A stretch of 18,546 nt of DNA from JALYSX01 sp036510515. GTDB taxonomy: Bacteria > Vulcanimicrobiota > Vulcanimicrobiia > Vulcanimicrobiales > Vulcanimicrobiaceae. The stretch spans positions 1 to 18,546 of the forward strand of contig DATCDS010000039.1 in the NCBI GenBank assembly GCA_036510515.1, written 5' to 3'. Under the pieces are notes generated by a model, which worked only from the letters and a program-made list of their open reading frames with translations, ran no database searches and was not told the origin of the DNA. The position numbers and the translations under genes are program-made. Shown here in pieces: positions 7,509 to 15,341 of the stretch (its first letter is position 1; each line of letters starts with the position of its first letter).

Positions 7509-7886
7509 ATGCGGCTTTTCGTTAGAACGTGTTACCTGTCTGTTCAGGCAATAGCGTTGACGCTGTTTGCGGCGTTTGGATTTGGCGTAGGCCGTTTCTT
7601 GTTTGTGCCGACGATTGGTTTTAGCTATCGAAATGGTATTCCGCTATTTAAGGTCCTTCTTGAACAGCTGTTTGGTTACGCAATATTCGGCGCACCGTCG
7701 TCTGGGCTGGTTCTCTGGATTGTCGCCTTGGCCATCGCCTTGTGTGCCCTGCTCCTAACGAGGCGCCATCGAGGCTACATACGCGGTGTTCTCTTTGCCA
7801 ATCTGTTGTGGATTGGCGTTATTGTTGGCTTGGTGCTCGGGGTATTCTGGACCGCGCGCCATGGGTTGCCGAACATTCCGCTATAG
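7509..7886 (+). CDS. Small hydrophobic membrane protein, unknown function, low GC
   Basis: A 125-residue protein that I do not recognise. It has three hydrophobic spans (about 9-32, 63-83 and 93-114) separated by short basic loops (T-R-R-H-R-G-Y at about 84-90), so it should sit in the inner membrane. By hand count, 7561-7860 is about 54% GC, against roughly 70% in a sampled line of cydA, and A/T-ending codons are frequent. With a full repeat copy upstream and a partial copy just downstream, it looks like a recent arrival. The start ATG has GAGAG 6 nt upstream. The coding call rests on the hydrophobic pattern and the uninterrupted frame. Confidence 0.6.
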   Translation: MRLFVRTCYLSVQAIALTLFAAFGFGVGRFLFVPTIGFSYRNGIPLFKVLLEQLFGYAIFGAPSSGLVLWIVALAIALCALLLTRRHRGYIRGVLFANLLWIGVIVGLVLGVFWTARHGLPNIPL

Positions 7887-7909
7887 GCGCTAATTATCCA
7901 AGCTTCTAG

Positions 7910-7924
7910 GTGTCACGGTGAGCG
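7910..7924 (+). repeat. Partial copy of the 47-bp repeat
   Basis: Fifteen bases match the beginning of the repeat (GTGTCACGGTGAGCG) in the same orientation as the copy at 7299-7345, then the similarity stops. It lies between the small membrane protein gene and the end of the leftward S41 peptidase gene. Confidence 0.55.
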
Positions 7925-7940
7925 CCCATCGCATAGCGCC

Positions 7941-9290
7941 CTAGGGCTGCGTTGAAGCGGCTTGGGTTGAGGCGATTTGGGCGGCGAGCAGGGTCATTGC
8001 GGATTGCAGCTGCTTGTCATGTTTGGGATCGCCCAGGATCGCGTGCTGATTTTCGGCGACCACGACGTTGGGCGTGATGCCTTTGCCGTTGATGTTGTGA
8101 TGGTTGGGCGTGAAGTAGCGCGCGTAGGTAAACTTAAAACCGCTGCCGTCGGGGAGCGAATAGACGTCTTGCATGACGCCCTTGCCGAACGTGCGGGTGC
8201 CCAGCAGTTTCGCGACGCCGTTATCTTGCAGGGCCGCGGCGACGATCTCCGAGGCCGAGGCCGTGTAGCCGTTGACCAAGACGACGATCGGTTCGCTAGG
8301 TGCGGGGAAGCCGTCGCCGTATTCGGTCGTGACGTGCGAGCCGCGCGATTCGACCGAGACGATCGGGCTGTTCGAAACGAACTGCGAGGAGACTTGCAAG
8401 GCCGCATCCACCATTCCGCCGCCATCGTAGCGCAGGTCGATGACGAATGCCTTCGCGCCGCCTTGGCGCAGGCGATCGATGTCGGTCGCGAACTCGGCGC
8501 CGGTATCGCTGCCGAAGATATCGACCGCCACGTAACCGATGTTGCCGCCCAGCTGCTGGTAGATCACCGTCGGCGGGCGCACGATGTGCCGAACGATGTC
8601 TAGCGTGACCTTCGCGCCCGAGGCGTTCTCGGACAAGACGTGCACGTGCGTTCCGGTCGCGCCGCGCAAGAGATGCGACACGCCGTCGACGGCAAGTCCG
8701 ATGGTTGGATGGCCGTCGACCGTGACGATCTGATCGCCGGACTTGAGTCCGGCTTGGTCGGCCGGGCTTCCGGGCATCACGAAGTACGCCGACGCCGGTT
8801 GCGCCTTATTGACCTGCAGCAGAACGCCGATGCCCGAGATCGAGTTGGGCGTGAACATCTGGTTGAACTGCGCGTATTCCTTGGGCGAGAAGAAGGCCGC
8901 CCAGCGATCGTGCGTCCCCTTGGCAACGCCCCGCAAGGCCGCATACGACAGATCGGTCGCGCTGGTTCCGGTCTTGCGAGCCGCGCCGTCGATCGAGGAT
9001 TGGATGCAACCAATCGCCGAGTCGATATCGCTAACGCGCGCCGCGCACGGAAAGCTAGCGGGCTTGTGGGCCTTGGTCGCGGCGCCGATGGCCCTCGTCG
9101 CGTCCAGCGCCACGGAGTGCCAATCGACCTTCGCGTAAAAGTTGGCGCCCAGCAGGCGCAACGTGTTTGGGACGTTCGGGGCGACCACCGGCGGCGCCGC
9201 CGGCGCGGAGTACAACGGCGAAGCAAGGAGGCAAACCCCTAGCAATGCCGCGCCGAAGGCGGTCAAAATCTTGTTCATCGGATGCATCAT
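7941..9290 (-). CDS. S41 family C-terminal processing peptidase with PDZ domain
   Basis: An exported serine protease of the CtpA/Prc type. From the ATG at 9290 it has 449 residues: a signal peptide (hydrophobic stretch at about 9-24, S-A-P-A after it), an N-terminal helical domain, a PDZ domain (about 150-235) with G-S-P-A-D-Q-A-G-L-K-S-G-D, and a C-terminal protease domain. The catalytic dyad is S345 in T-A-S-A-S-E and K370 in T-F-G-K-G-V, 25 residues apart as in Prc. The usual D-L-R-x-N-x-G-G is D-L-R-Y-D-G-G-G. The start is uncertain: a TTG at 9314 with a G-rich site 6 nt upstream, or the ATG at 9278, are alternatives. Such enzymes trim envelope proteins. It lies 87 bp downstream of the TonB receptor on the same strand. 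Confidence 0.9.
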   Translation of the reverse strand: MMHPMNKILTAFGAALLGVCLLASPLYSAPAAPPVVAPNVPNTLRLLGANFYAKVDWHSVALDATRAIGAATKAHKPASFPCAARVSDIDSAIGCIQSSIDGAARKTGTSATDLSYAALRGVAKGTHDRWAAFFSPKEYAQFNQMFTPNSISGIGVLLQVNKAQPASAYFVMPGSPADQAGLKSGDQIVTVDGHPTIGLAVDGVSHLLRGATGTHVHVLSENASGAKVTLDIVRHIVRPPTVIYQQLGGNIGYVAVDIFGSDTGAEFATDIDRLRQGGAKAFVIDLRYDGGGMVDAALQVSSQFVSNSPIVSVESRGSHVTTEYGDGFPAPSEPIVVLVNGYTASASEIVAAALQDNGVAKLLGTRTFGKGVMQDVYSLPDGSGFKFTYARYFTPNHHNINGKGITPNVVVAENQHAILGDPKHDKQLQSAMTLLAAQIASTQAASTQP

Positions 9291-9377
9291 CTCAGGTCGG
9301 GACGGGGAGGGCAATCAGAGTCCCCCCAAACTTCGCCGCAGCAAGGGTTTGCGCCCCCAGGGCACGTTACGGCGAGG

Positions 9378-12179
9378 TTAGAATTCCCTCGTGAGCGTCA
9401 TGCGGAAAGTCGCCGGCCCGTACGGCACGGTGCTGCGCAGGCCGTATTGGCCGTTGGCTAGCGGTGCGCCGATGCCGGTGCCGTATTGAACGTACGCGAG
9501 CGAATCGGCGTTGAAGATGTTATCGCCCGAGAGCTGCAGCGACAATCCCTTACTGCCCAAGGGTTGGCGATAGCTCGCGTTCCAAGCGTAAAACGCCGGG
9601 ATGTTGTAGGTGTTGTTGGATCCGTAGAGCGTGGCGCCCAGCAACGCGTATTGTCCGTGCGAGCCGCGGACGTGAGCGCTCGCATAGCCCTGCGAGTAGG
9701 CTTCGCTCTTGTTGGAGATGCCGTTGAAAAACGGTGTGTTGAAACCATCGAAGTTCGAACCGTCGACCACGCCGAGATTGGTTGTGAAACCACCTGCCGC
9801 CGTCGTATAGAAGCTGGGCGAGATGTCGTAGGCGTAGGCGCGCTGCAACGCACCGGAGACCGTGTATCCCCAGCCGACCGCGGGATCCTTGGTGAGCGTG
9901 GCTTCGAGCCCCTCGAATCGGCTCTGCGAAATGTTTTGATTGGTCGTGATATAGACCGGGATCGGCGAACCGCCCGGCGGCGTAAAGGTCGTGCCGCTGG
10001 GGTAGACGACGCCGACGAACTGATCGTGCAGGTTGGTCAGATAGGCGTCGGCCGAAAGGATCGCACCGCCCCCCACGCGCACGTCGCCGCCGATATCGTA
10101 GCCGAACGACGTCTCGGGCAACAGGGTGCCGGAGTTTTGCGCGATGGTGACGCTGGTCGAGCCCGACGTGTAGGCTTGCGCGGGCGTCGTGTTGAGGTTG
10201 TCGATCAGCGCCGGATACGGCGGGGCGATCGCCGAGCCCGCCGAGAAGCGCAGCGTCATCTGCGGGCTCGCGCGGTAGGTCAGCCCGATGCGCGGATCGT
10301 CGTGCATCGTGGTCACCGTCGCGAACGTGAAGACGCCGCTGGTTGTCGCCGGCGTGTACGTGCTGCGATACGTGTTGAAGTAGTTGGCCAGCGTCAACTG
10401 CGTCTTCGGGTTGACCGCAAACGTTCCGCGTAGCAGATAGGTCGTGAAATCCTGGCGCGTTCCCGCCGCGATCGAGGTCGACCGGGTGCCTAGCGGATTG
10501 TTGGCGTTGCCGGTCACCGCGTACGCATTGGTCAGCGAGGTGTTGCGATCGATGGCGACGGTTAGCAGGTTATCGCCGATCGGGTGGTCCCATTCGAACG
10601 ATCCGCCGCGCAGCTGATCGTGCTCCACGGAGTTGGAATACGGCGTGGGAACCGTCACCGTGGCCGAGGTGCCTTCGAACGGCACGGTCGCCCCGCCGAT
10701 CGTGGCCGTGCCCCAGAGCGTCATCGGTCCGGTCGTGTAGTTGGCGGAGGGAGCAGACAAGTCCGAAGTCGTTTGCCGCGCGAGAATTCCGCTGTAAAAG
10801 CGCCCCAGCAGGGTGTCGTTACCGACGGCGGTGCGCAGTTCGCCTTCGAACATCGGCTCGTTGTCGTAGAGGCGTGCGTCGGGCAGCGTGGTCTTCGCGT
10901 TCATCAGGAACGATTGTCCGGGCGCGAAAAGCTGCCCGCTGCCGGCATACTGTGCCGCCGGTGCAAAGACGTCGTTCTGCTGGATAAACCCCGACGACGG
11001 GCCGTCGTACTGCGACTGAATGCCGATGTAGGCTCCGGTAAACGACGTGGTCGGCGAGAAGTGGTATTGTGCTTTGAGAATTTCGCCGCGGTTCAGATAA
11101 TCGGAGTTGACGTATTGACAGCACGCGACCAAACTATTGAGCGCGTTGTTGGGATTGCCCAGCGCGCCCTGCGCCGCCGTCGGATACGCGGTCGTGTAGC
11201 CGTTGAGCGAGGTCGAGGCGGTCGTGCCGGAGATTTTCCCGTAACCGTTGATCGTCGCACCCGAGGGCAGCGCGACGTAGCTGGGATATTCGTGCAGCGG
11301 TCCCTGCGTACCATAGCTCACCAGATCGATCAGGTAGCCCAGCCGGCCGTTGGGCGTGGTCGAGCTGAAGCGCAAGTCGGAGAAGGCGCCCGACGTGTTG
11401 TCCATGCCGACGGAAACCTCGCCCTGCGGATGCAGCGACGGATCGGCCGTGCGGAAGTTGAGCGTGCCGCCGATTCCGTAGTTGATCTCCGGTGCGAATG
11501 CGGTCGGCCCTTCCACGGCTTCGATGCTGTCGAACAACATCGAGTTCACCAGCATCGTCGGGTAATCGCCGTTCTTGCCGTTGATGAGCGGATGCCCGTC
11601 GAGCAGCGTCGCCTTTTCATAGTCCAACGCCCCGCGCAGGTTGGGCGAGGTGATGGACCCGGGAACCGCAGCGTCCGCGCTGCCGGGCCGCGCCGAGACG
11701 ATCCCCGGCGTTTGATCGAGCACGTGGCCGATTTGGATTTGACCCTGATCGCGGAAGGTGGCACGCGACACGTTGGTTACCGCCGAGGCGCTGTCGTTGA
11801 ATTGCCCTTGCCGGCTTTGCACGTGTGCGATCTCTTCGAGCGACGAGAGCGTCGCCGCCGACAACACCAGCGCGACCCGCGCGCTTGAGGCATTCACGAC
11901 GACGTCGACCAGCGTTGTATCGACGTAGCCGGGCTTGCTCGCGGTGACGGAGTAGGTTCCCGCGGTCAGATTGTCGATTTCAAAGGTTCCCCGCGCATCG
12001 GTGTGCGTCGACGGGCCCCGACCCGGTCGCACGGTCACGGTCGCACCCGCGATCGGTGCGCCGTTGGCATCGCCGACGGTGCCGCTCAAGGTAACGACGG
12101 ATTGAGCGCGTGCCGCCGCCGGAACGGCGCATACGAGGAGGCAGGGGATCAGCACTAAGTAACGCAGGTAATTCGACAC
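9378..12179 (-). CDS. TonB-dependent receptor with N-terminal carboxypeptidase-like regulatory domain
   Basis: A 933-residue outer-membrane receptor. The order is a signal peptide (1-25, A-A-A-R-A before Q26), a beta-sandwich regulatory domain (about 28-107, with G-A-P-I-A-G-A-T-V-T-V and L-T-A-G-T-Y-S-V), a plug domain (about 130-245, with L-D-Q-T-P-G-I at 154-160, L-L-D-G-H-P at 192-197, I-E-A-V-E-G-P at 219-225 and G-I-G-G-T-L-N-F-R at 235-243), then a beta-barrel ending in the outer-membrane-type T-R-E-F. It would import a large or scarce substrate, which the sequence does not reveal. The start is GTG at 12179, with GGAG (12184-12187, reverse) 4 nt upstream. That site and any promoter lie inside the divergent receptor remnant. 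Confidence 0.93.
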   Translation of the reverse strand: MSNYLRYLVLIPCLLVCAVPAAARAQSVVTLSGTVGDANGAPIAGATVTVRPGRGPSTHTDARGTFEIDNLTAGTYSVTASKPGYVDTTLVDVVVNASSARVALVLSAATLSSLEEIAHVQSRQGQFNDSASAVTNVSRATFRDQGQIQIGHVLDQTPGIVSARPGSADAAVPGSITSPNLRGALDYEKATLLDGHPLINGKNGDYPTMLVNSMLFDSIEAVEGPTAFAPEINYGIGGTLNFRTADPSLHPQGEVSVGMDNTSGAFSDLRFSSTTPNGRLGYLIDLVSYGTQGPLHEYPSYVALPSGATINGYGKISGTTASTSLNGYTTAYPTAAQGALGNPNNALNSLVACCQYVNSDYLNRGEILKAQYHFSPTTSFTGAYIGIQSQYDGPSSGFIQQNDVFAPAAQYAGSGQLFAPGQSFLMNAKTTLPDARLYDNEPMFEGELRTAVGNDTLLGRFYSGILARQTTSDLSAPSANYTTGPMTLWGTATIGGATVPFEGTSATVTVPTPYSNSVEHDQLRGGSFEWDHPIGDNLLTVAIDRNTSLTNAYAVTGNANNPLGTRSTSIAAGTRQDFTTYLLRGTFAVNPKTQLTLANYFNTYRSTYTPATTSGVFTFATVTTMHDDPRIGLTYRASPQMTLRFSAGSAIAPPYPALIDNLNTTPAQAYTSGSTSVTIAQNSGTLLPETSFGYDIGGDVRVGGGAILSADAYLTNLHDQFVGVVYPSGTTFTPPGGSPIPVYITTNQNISQSRFEGLEATLTKDPAVGWGYTVSGALQRAYAYDISPSFYTTAAGGFTTNLGVVDGSNFDGFNTPFFNGISNKSEAYSQGYASAHVRGSHGQYALLGATLYGSNNTYNIPAFYAWNASYRQPLGSKGLSLQLSGDNIFNADSLAYVQYGTGIGAPLANGQYGLRSTVPYGPATFRMTLTREF

Positions 12180-12180
12180 G

Positions 12181-12570
12181 ATGCTCCACGTAACGCCCGC
12201 TGGGCGCGCGCTCTCATTGGTTGTCGCGCTACTGTTTGTGTTTGGCCGTCCGTTTCCCGCCTCGGCGCAAACGGTCGTGCAGGGAAGCGTCAGCGATGCT
12301 GCGGGAAAACCGCCGGCCGGGGTCGCGGTGCTGGTGAGCGCACCGACCGCTCGTACCTCCGCGCAGACCGACTCAAGCGGGCGCTTTCGGATCGAACGCT
12401 TGCCCCCGGGGAGCTACGCCATCGACGTACGCGACGCGCGCGTTCCATACGCGCAAGGCTACGGCGAACTGTCGTATAAGTCGCCGCGTGGGTCGCGCCT
12501 CTCGCCGCATCGGCGTTCCGTTGGAGCCGGCGGCGTTCTGGAACGTTAATCTGCGATGGCCGTGGGTTTC
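12181..12570 (+). pseudogene. Remnant of a second TonB-dependent receptor (internal deletion plus frameshift)
   Basis: The frame from ATG 12181 runs 122 codons to TAA at 12547. Residues 1-30 are a signal peptide ending P-A-S-A-Q, and about 31-83 are the carboxypeptidase-like regulatory domain (S-G-R-F-R-I-E-R-L-P-P-G-S-Y). It then jumps at about 12427-12445 to V-P-Y-A-Q-G-Y-G-E-L-S-Y, which resembles the C-terminal barrel of the intact neighbour (A-Y-S-Q-G-Y-A-S-A). After about 12500 the similarity continues in another frame (12479+3n): P-A-A-F-W-N-V-N-L-R-W-P-W aligns with P-A-F-Y-A-W-N-A-S-Y-R-Q-P-L of the neighbour. So the plug and most of the barrel are missing and the end is shifted. The 3' edge at 12570 is approximate. 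It could still encode a small exported sandwich protein, but the barrel fragments argue for decay. Confidence 0.68.
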
Positions 12571-13127
12571 TATAATGCGGGGTGGATTTGGCAGTCTTCT
12601 ACGGAGGGGTCGTCGCTGGGGAAGATGGTGAAGACGGTGCCTTTCTTGACCTCGATGTTCTTGCCGTGGTGAAAGTAATTGAAGATGCCGATCGCGGCGC
12701 CGAGGACGGGGACCGGGATCGCGCCGAGGTAGCCGGGGGCGTCCCCCGTGGCGCCGCTGCGTTGCATGTCGCTGGCGTTATGGTCGAGCACCACGCCCAA
12801 ACGTGTGTGATTGGGAAGAACCAGATAGCGCGGTTCGAGCACGAGCGTTCCGGCGCGGCCGCTACGTCCGGCCGGCGAAGCCACGGCAACGACGCCGTAG
12901 CCCATCGTGCGGGCCGGGATGACGATGGTTTGCCGGCGCGTGACCGCGTTAACGGTTTCGAAACGAAAGAAGTCGCCGGGCAGGGCGCTGGCCGAATCGA
13001 CGTCGTCCATCATTTGAACGGCCACGACGGTGCAGGCGACGATGCCCAGTGAATCGGCGGCGGCCGCCCGCCCGTAGGAGGCGGTCGCGAGCACGATCGC
13101 AAGCAGCGCGCAGGTTGCAAATCGCAT
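12570..13127 (-). CDS. Exported protein of unknown function, beta-rich
   Basis: From ATG 13127 it has 185 residues: a signal peptide (1-24, ending G-R-A-A-A-A), then a mainly beta domain. The pattern A-L-P-G-D-F-F-R-F-E-T-V-N (48-60), I-V-I-P-A-R-T-M-G-Y-G-V-V (68-80), L-V-L-P-N-H-T-R-L (102-110) and K-K-G-T-V-F-T-I-F (161-169) resembles uncharacterised exported proteins that recur in diderm genomes; I know no function for them. Cysteines at 32 and 179 could form a disulfide. A longer start at 13175 would overlap the upstream gene and put extra residues before the signal peptide, so I prefer 13127. It begins 8 nt after the lipoprotein stop and has no clear ribosome site, suggesting coupled translation. 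Confidence 0.72.
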   Translation of the reverse strand: MRFATCALLAIVLATASYGRAAAADSLGIVACTVVAVQMMDDVDSASALPGDFFRFETVNAVTRRQTIVIPARTMGYGVVAVASPAGRSGRAGTLVLEPRYLVLPNHTRLGVVLDHNASDMQRSGATGDAPGYLGAIPVPVLGAAIGIFNYFHHGKNIEVKKGTVFTIFPSDDPSVEDCQIHPAL

Positions 13128-13135
13128 GGGGGAGA

Positions 13136-13597
13136 CTACTGCGTCGTGAAGCTGGAAAACTGCGTCGGCAAGCAATTGCTGGCCTCGTCGTTGAGGAAGA
13201 CGTAGAGAGTGGTGGCCGATTTGAACGTGACGCCGACGGCCGAACTTTCATAGATCGGATTGGCGAAGGAGGGGGTAGCCGCGGGTTGCGGGACCTGGCT
13301 GGGCTGAATCGTTTGGAAAAGCGAAGCGTAGAAGCCGTTGACGTTGGCGTCGGTCTGGCTGGTCGAGTTATCGACGATCGCGTTGAGCGAGGTGGAGAGG
13401 GCCGACGGCACGGCGATCACGATCTGCTGCGGTGCGTCGGGAACCGCCGTCGCGCCCGGGATCGGATAGATCATTTGCGCGCCGGTGGGAATCGGACACG
13501 ACGTCTGGGATGGGGCCGGACCGTTGTTCCCGGTTGCGCCGCAAGCGGCCAACGCGAGAATCCCAACGACCATGGCGCCCGCAAACAACATCTTCAT
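13136..13597 (-). CDS. Putative lipoprotein of unknown function
   Basis: A 153-residue protein with a lipoprotein signal: K2, a hydrophobic stretch, and the lipobox L-A-A-C with the acylated cysteine at 19, followed by a glycine/asparagine-rich linker. The mature part (about 30-153) is small, has a second pair of cysteines (about 34 and 143), and includes the strand-like stretches Q-Q-I-V-I-A-V-P and A-T-T-L-Y-V-F-L-N. I do not recognise a family. It is the first gene of a leftward pair with the exported protein at 12570-13127 and diverges from the small gene at 13638. No strong Shine-Dalgarno precedes the ATG. Confidence 0.72.
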   Translation of the reverse strand: MKMLFAGAMVVGILALAACGATGNNGPAPSQTSCPIPTGAQMIYPIPGATAVPDAPQQIVIAVPSALSTSLNAIVDNSTSQTDANVNGFYASLFQTIQPSQVPQPAATPSFANPIYESSAVGVTFKSATTLYVFLNDEASNCLPTQFSSFTTQ

Positions 13598-13637
13598 GCA
13601 CGTATGCTACCGCAAAAAGCCTGAGGGCGCCTTGGGG

Positions 13638-13940
13638 ATGTCGAATCCGACGCGCATGGAAACGCTCCTCGACGGCTATCTGCTCGAAGGTCGACCCGCC
13701 AAGCCCGAACTGGTCGCCGCGCTCTTGAAAGAGACGGCGTCCGCCAACGTCGGTCCGTATCTCGAAGGGCTGCGGCTCTTGCGCGATCGAACGCCCGATC
13801 TAGCCTTGGTTGCCTTGCGGCTCACCTTGGCCGGCAAGAGCGCGAGCGATGCCGGCGTGGTTGGCTTACGGGACCTCGCCGAGCGGGCCCGGAAAGGCGA
13901 CAGCGACGCGTTGCAGGCGTACCGAGCTGCTCTGGCATAA
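13638..13940 (+). CDS. Small helical protein of unknown function
   Basis: One hundred residues with no signal peptide or membrane span. The sequence is rich in Ala, Leu, Arg and Asp and looks all-helical (for example about 7-34, 41-51 and 70-98). I do not recognise a family. The frame is open further upstream into the lipoprotein gene, but ATG 13638 is the first start clear of it that has a plausible ribosome site (GAGGG, 13623-13627). A GC hairpin follows 5 nt after the stop. It may be a separate unit from the genes that follow. Confidence 0.5.
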   Translation: MSNPTRMETLLDGYLLEGRPAKPELVAALLKETASANVGPYLEGLRLLRDRTPDLALVALRLTLAGKSASDAGVVGLRDLAERARKGDSDALQAYRAALA

Positions 13941-13945
13941 AGGCG

Positions 13946-13960
13946 GCCCGGGCTCCGGGC
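13946..13960 (+). other. Short GC-rich hairpin after the small helical gene
   Basis: GCCCGG (13946-13951) pairs with CCGGGC (13955-13960) around a 3-nt loop, just past the stop at 13940. A second palindrome, CGAGCGCTCG, follows at 13965-13974. There is no T-run, so a terminator role is only possible. Confidence 0.3.
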
Positions 13961-13995
13961 GAAACGAGCGCTCGTAAACTGGCGTTAAGAGGTAG

Positions 13996-14355
13996 ATGGA
14001 TATCCGGCGGTCGATTGCGATATGGACGATTCCCGCGCTTCTGATGGGCGCGGCATGTCTTCCCGTGTCCGCGGCTCCGCCCGGCGGCCCGGGCTTCTAC
14101 AACTCCGGCGACGATCGCGCGCGGGATCGCGGGACGATCGTCGGTGAGGTCATCGGCATCGACTATGGCCAGGGCCAACTCCTGGTCGACACTCGTCAAG
14201 GGAAGTTTGCGTTGGTGGTGCTGCCCAGCACGACGATCCTTCGCGGCAGCGACTACGGCACCCTGACCGACGTCGTCCGGGGCATGCACGTGTCGATCCA
14301 AGCCAGCGAAGTCAACGGCCGCATGGTCGCGCAGATCATTCGCATTCTCCGCTAG
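13996..14355 (+). CDS. Small exported protein, DUF5666-like
   Basis: A 119-residue protein with a signal peptide (1-26: R4-R5, a hydrophobic core, V-S-A-A), a short glycine-rich, charged linker, then a compact beta domain (about 46-119). G-T-I-V-G-E-V-I-G-I-D near 46-56, L-L-V-D-T near 62-66 and a final V-A-Q-I-I-R-I-L resemble the small beta-barrel domains grouped as DUF5666, though this is a shape match by eye. AAGAGG at 13987-13992 precedes the ATG. Its stop is 2 nt before the ABC ATPase start, so it is probably the first gene of that operon. Confidence 0.65.
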   Translation: MDIRRSIAIWTIPALLMGAACLPVSAAPPGGPGFYNSGDDRARDRGTIVGEVIGIDYGQGQLLVDTRQGKFALVVLPSTTILRGSDYGTLTDVVRGMHVSIQASEVNGRMVAQIIRILR

Positions 14356-14357
14356 CG

Positions 14358-15341
14358 GTGCTGGTCGCGCGCGAACTGCGAAAGCGTTTTGCCGAGCAAC
14401 GCATCGCGTTAGACGGCGTTTCGTTTGACGTTCCGGCCGGAAGGACGTTGGCGATCGTCGGACCTTCGGGAGCCGGAAAGAGCACGCTTCTTCGCGTCGT
14501 CGCCGGGCTGGAGCGTCCCGACAGCGGCCGCGTCGTCATGGACGACCGGGATCTGACCGCCGTTTCCCCCCAGCAACGGCGCATCGCGATGGTTTTTCAG
14601 GACGACGCGCTCGTGGCGCGCATGACCGCAGCGGAAAACTTGCGCTTTGCGATGCGCGAACGTCCGGATTCCGCGCGCATCGCCGAACTCGCTCGTGCCC
14701 TCGATATCGAGGATCTGCTCGACCGTCCGGCACGCCGGCTCTCGGGCGGACAACGTCAACGCGTGGCGATCGGCCGCGCGCTGCTCTCGGATCCGGCCGC
14801 GCTGCTGCTCGACGAGCCGGTCGCCCACTTGGACCCAGCCTTGCGGGCGCGCGTGCGCGACGAGGTCGTCCGCGTGCGAGAACGCTTTGCGGGCCCAATG
14901 CTCTATGTGACCCACGATCACGTCGAGGCGATGGCCCTGGGCGACCGACTGATGGTGCTCGTCGACGGCCGCATCGAGCAAGCCGGCGCGCCGCAAGCGG
15001 TCTACGACTCGCCGCGAAACGTGCGCGTGGCAAGGTTTTTGGGAACGCCACCGATGAATCTGTTTGCCGACGTGTCGGAATTGTTGGGAATGGGAAGCGT
15101 AACGATCGGAATTCGGCCCGAGCATGTACTCGTCGGTGACGACGGTCCCGTGCGCGGCGAAATCGTGCGGCGCGAACGCGCCGGCGCCGATGCCTACCTG
15201 TACGTCACCACGGCGTACGGTACGGCGATCGCGCGCGTGGCGTCGGCCGCAGCCGGCCGCCGCGGCGATAACGTCGCCTTGATCTTTCCACGCGACCGCA
15301 TCGTCCGTTTCGATTCGCAGACGCAGGAGGCTCTTTCATGA
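14358..15341 (+). CDS. ABC transporter ATP-binding protein, MalK/UgpC-like, with C-terminal TOBE-type region
   Basis: A 327-residue cytosolic ATPase that would power an importer. Motifs are Walker A G-P-S-G-A-G-K-S-T (35-43), Q-loop Q81, signature L-S-G-G-Q-R-Q-R (128-135), Walker B L-L-L-D-E-P (149-154) and switch histidine H186. The C-terminal part (about 230-327), with G-I-R-P-E-H-V at 251-257, is the TOBE/OB region of carbohydrate-uptake ATPases. The start is GTG at 14358, 2 nt after the previous stop, with no clear ribosome site, so translation is probably coupled. The stop overlaps nagZ as ATGA. No permease or binding protein is nearby, so it may serve importers encoded elsewhere. Polyamine or iron ATPases (PotA, FbpC) share this layout, but the muropeptide genes favour a sugar-type substrate. 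Confidence 0.87.
   Translation: MLVARELRKRFAEQRIALDGVSFDVPAGRTLAIVGPSGAGKSTLLRVVAGLERPDSGRVVMDDRDLTAVSPQQRRIAMVFQDDALVARMTAAENLRFAMRERPDSARIAELARALDIEDLLDRPARRLSGGQRQRVAIGRALLSDPAALLLDEPVAHLDPALRARVRDEVVRVRERFAGPMLYVTHDHVEAMALGDRLMVLVDGRIEQAGAPQAVYDSPRNVRVARFLGTPPMNLFADVSELLGMGSVTIGIRPEHVLVGDDGPVRGEIVRRERAGADAYLYVTTAYGTAIARVASAAAGRRGDNVALIFPRDRIVRFDSQTQEALS

Noticed and set aside
9486..11888. Long rightward open frames (9486-10433 and 10584-11888) opposite the TonB receptor
   Set aside because: Their translations are Arg/Gly/Val-rich without domains, as expected for antisense frames in GC-rich coding DNA. The receptor on the other strand is unambiguous.
13946..13974. GC hairpin and CGAGCGCTCG palindrome as an intrinsic terminator
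   Set aside because: Stem and position fit, but there is no T-run after either structure, so it is listed only as a hairpin.
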